Positions 61,323-64,000 of a stretch of 64,000 bases of DNA are shown here, piece by piece. The DNA is taken from NCBI RefSeq assembly GCF_046630445.1, contig NC_092333.1, forward strand, positions 186,063,001 through 186,127,000, written 5' to 3'. Source of the DNA: Rutidosis leptorrhynchoides. Lineage: Eukaryota; Streptophyta; Magnoliopsida; Asterales; Asteraceae. Within the stretch, counting starts at the first letter, position 1. Every line of letters begins with the position of its first letter. A model generated the notes under the pieces. It was not told where the DNA came from, made no database searches, and saw only the letters and a program-made list of their open reading frames with translations. The translations under genes and the position numbers were made by a program.

Positions 61323-63160
61323 TGATACGACTGAAACGGACGGTTTTATTTGTGCAGTGTCATTAGGCCGCAAGGCGTCAGAGTCAGCTGATCAGGGTAG
61401 CGAACAGTGGTTTATTATTTATATTTTACGGGGCCTAAATTTACTTTTAACTTTCTAATGGTAGAAGGTGTAAGTTAACCTAGGGTCGTGTTTTTGAATG
61501 GTTTAACGAATTGAAGATCAAGTGGATAATTGTCTTTGTTTAAATTACCTGGGTAAAGGATAGTAGTTGGTTTTAATCTAATAGTCCTAATTAAGGAAAA
61601 GTAAAGAAAGTGTAAGGATATCTGGAGTATGCAGATCAGGGAAATGTTGACCAATATATTAGTTTGGGTTAGGGAAAGGTAATTATGTTTATGTTAAAGC
61701 TAAGATGAATGGTGTAGATCTGATTGGATGATCCAATTACACAAACCTATTTATCTCTAAACTCTCAGAGTTCTCGTTGAGTAGTGAAAAGAATGTCACT
61801 TGGTTGTATCCTTGAAAGGTAACTATACCTCGGAGGTTATCCTCAGTAAAGCACTAGGTTTATTAGTGAGTTGAGCTCTAATCCTAACCCTCATTATCAA
61901 TTTAGTTAACTGAATAACAACGTGCCGTGTTGATTGAACACTGATCACAAACGGAAGGAGTCCGTCGAGTTAAGTTGAAAAAACCTTAAATAAAAACTAA
62001 CAACCATTTCATCATACTAATGAGATCATCTAATCCAAACATTATACAGCATTACATTTGATATACTGAAAGTAAGCAGATAGAAACCTAACAGATACCT
62101 TAATAGTTGATATGACTTAATCCTAGGGCAACAATCAAACAAGAACATGCAATAGGTTTGGGTCATACAGTCAGGGCACTAACTAGATCTTAACAGCTCC
62201 TAAGAGGTCTCTTTGAAACAGTCAATAGGCATACTAGGTCATTCATGTCTCAATTCCTAAGTTCCGTGTCCTAAAAGCGCATTAGATGCCTCTCGGGAAC
62301 TCCGGCCATACCGAGTTCATAGAATCTTCATATACAGTATAATTAGGGGTCTTAATCCTATGAAGTAGCTAAGTTCATATAAGTAGACAAGTCCTGATAA
62401 CAACCTTAAGATGCTAGCATACAAATCTATCAGACTCACAAGTTCAGCTTAACAATAGTAACTGTACTAGTTTAACATAACTACGCTAACTCAAACTTCT
62501 ATCATGGCAACATACTAATTAATTAAGCTAACATGGTTATATCAGAACGCATTATTAAACATAAATGGTAACAGTACAAGTTTAATATAAAAGACAAACG
62601 TTTCGAATAAAATCCTAAAAAGGCTGAAGAAATCTGCCCGAGATCGTAGGGACTCGCCGGAATATCCTCCGAAAAATAAAAGCTAAGCTAGCTACTACTA
62701 AAAACTAACTAAAAAGCTTGAAATATAAAGAGAAGTACAAATTGAGTGTGTGTTAAAATTAATGGAAGAAGCCCTTTAAATAGACTTGATTTTTGCCTGT
62801 AAATGGCTGGCAGGCTGTTTGGCAAGCTATTTGGCAAGCCGTTTGTAGGGGCCGTTTGCACTGGTGGCCCGTTTTTGATGCCCGTTTGCCTGGCCCGTTT
62901 GGCAAGCCATTTGGCCTGTCCTAGTCAGCTTGTTTCCTGGATCATAACTTGATTTTCTTGGTCGTAACTTGTCTTTCACTGTTTTCGCTCTAGATTCTTC
63001 GTTTTAGCTCCGTTTTACTTGATTCTTTTTGTATTGCCTTCGTAATTACTTAATCTACAAAATCAACTGACAAAGATATAATTTTGTTGAAAAAGTTTGG
63101 AACTTTATTGATTTAGGGCTTAATATCGGAGGTAAAAACGTGACTTTTTGGCCGATATCA
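61323..63160 (-). repeat. El-7 3' LTR (1838 bp)
   Basis: In element sense TGATATCGGCCAAAAAGTCACG ... GTTTCAGTCGTATCA, matching the El-1 LTR ends. A TTTAAATA-type TATA box (62775-62782) and the CAAACGGC repeat cluster (about 62806-62925) are in the same relative positions as in El-1. Clearly more diverged from El-1 than the paired LTRs elsewhere are from each other. Confidence 0.85.
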
Positions 63161-63391
63161 AATACCCCGCACTTAGCTTTGCTTGTCCTCAAGCAAAAAG
63201 CGGGAATATAAGGTTCTTTCTAATAGATTCTTACTCACCCACCCTTGAATCCTTTTATTATGCCTTAATCGGAAGTTGTCACATCTTTCAAAAGTATTAG
63301 AGAAAGTTTCGAACTACGATGATTTTAGTCGCTAGATTTCAATCGCGTCCATAGTGAAAAAGGCGTATTTTCCAACTCTCAGTTGTAGAGT
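63161..63391 (-). other. El-7 polypurine tract and 3' non-coding region
   Basis: Polypurine tract in element sense is GCTAAGTGCGGGGTATT (63161-63177), a changed form of the El-1 CTAAGTGTGGGATATT, preceded by GCTTGAGGACAAGC. No ORF. Confidence 0.65.
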
Positions 63392-63695
63392 TGTAACGAC
63401 CCGGATTTTTCCGCTAATATATAGAAGATTAATATTTACATAATTAATGTTTTCAATATGTTAAGCAATCAAACTCATTAAGATTTGGTTATTTGAAATG
63501 AATTTTATACAAATGTTTGGCCACCCAGTTTGTCTGACGATTCACGAACGTCATAACTCGAAATAATTATATAATGATGTATATATGGATATATATATAC
63601 TTATGATTTGATAAAATGATATTTAAGTATCTCATTACATATAATAACAATTGGTTATATACATAAAATGAGATTACTAACTTAAAGACTTCAAG

Positions 63696-63778
<83 letters not shown>

Positions 63779-64000
63779 GACCAATCCATGGATAAGCACT
63801 AAATGGGGCACAAACTGGATAAGTAAAATTTCAAATTTTTTTTTTTAAAAAAAAAACGATCCTTTAATATGCAAATAGAAGAAAACGAAAAAATTTTAAA
63901 AAGTTTTTGAACAAAATCGTTCGAAAATAGATGATGAATGGTAAACATCGATGATGAATGATAAAAATTGATGATGAATGGTAAAATTAACCATTCATCT
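63392..64000 (+). repeat. El-8: start of a chromovirus-type LTR, running out of the window
   Basis: TGTAACGACCCGGATTTTTCCGC is the typical start of plant chromovirus LTRs (compare TGTGACGACCC of El-5). It contains a (TA)n tract (about 63696-63776) and GATGATGAATGGTAAA-type repeats at the end. The other end and the TSD are not visible. Confidence 0.55.

Larger units (their letters stand above)
61323..63391 (-). mobile_element. El-7: Athila-like element of the El-1 family, 3' end only
   Basis: 3' LTR at 61323-63160 (minus) with polypurine tract and the start of the internal region (63161-63391). It then meets another LTR. Orientation is opposite to El-1. The rest lies outside the window. Confidence 0.85.

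Overview
The window looks like intergenic DNA from a large-genome flowering plant, AT-rich and dominated by LTR retrotransposons. An Asteraceae-type host is my guess from the Athila/Tekay mix and an Au-like SINE, but it is not proven. I see no ordinary single-copy host gene, no tRNA or rRNA gene and no CRISPR. Almost every base from 14.5 kb to the right edge belongs to a transposon. Most inner joints can be fixed to the base by perfect target-site duplications (TSDs).

Layout: (1) 1-7218 is the 3' part of a plus-strand Athila-like element (El-1). It has gag and protease, then a broken ORF of about 470 codons of unknown function where RT/RNase H/integrase should be, then its 3' LTR at 5232-7218. 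(2) 7219-14570 is old intergenic DNA with small elements: a hAT MITE (9637-9944, TSD GGTGTTTG), an Au-like SINE end (10545-10733), a Harbinger-type MITE (11524-12102, TSD TTA), a tRNA-derived SINE (13341-13599, TSD TATCAAACAACA) and a Mutator-type MITE (14078-14257, TSD AATAGAAAA). (3) From about 14574 runs a decayed Ty1/copia element (El-2, plus) carrying its own 498-bp MITE (16075-16572). It is cut in its RT gene at 19253 and resumes at 61135.

(4) The cut is filled by El-3 (19254-61129, minus, TSD ATCAC), an Athila-type element with gag and protease but no RT, RNase H or integrase. El-3 holds two younger elements: El-4 (25046-46815, plus, TSD ACGAG), an Athila element of the same LTR family with a full but mutated pol; and El-6 (48007-57671, minus, TSD AACGG), a Tekay-like chromovirus. 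El-4 in turn holds El-5 (34057-41939, minus, TSD TCTCC), a non-autonomous large retrotransposon derivative. The order of events is therefore El-2, then El-3, then El-4 and El-6, then El-5: four levels of nesting. (5) At 61323 El-2 is hit again by El-7 (minus, same LTR family as El-1), which is followed at 63392 by a further LTR (El-8) running off the window.

How the parts relate: El-3 and El-4 share LTR, primer-binding site, leader and 3' region, so El-3 looks like a parasite moved by an El-4-like helper. Both carry, in the LTR just upstream of the TATA box and again in the untranslated leader, a pair of 14-bp palindromes (CATGCGATCGCATG) whose starts are exactly 32 bp apart in all six places, although the spacers differ. 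I consider this the most interesting signal here. Second is the unknown ORF of El-1; third is an exon-like CCHC module present in El-4 and absent from El-3. All coding regions are broken. El-4 and El-6 both have a substitution at the first Asp pair of the RT active site.
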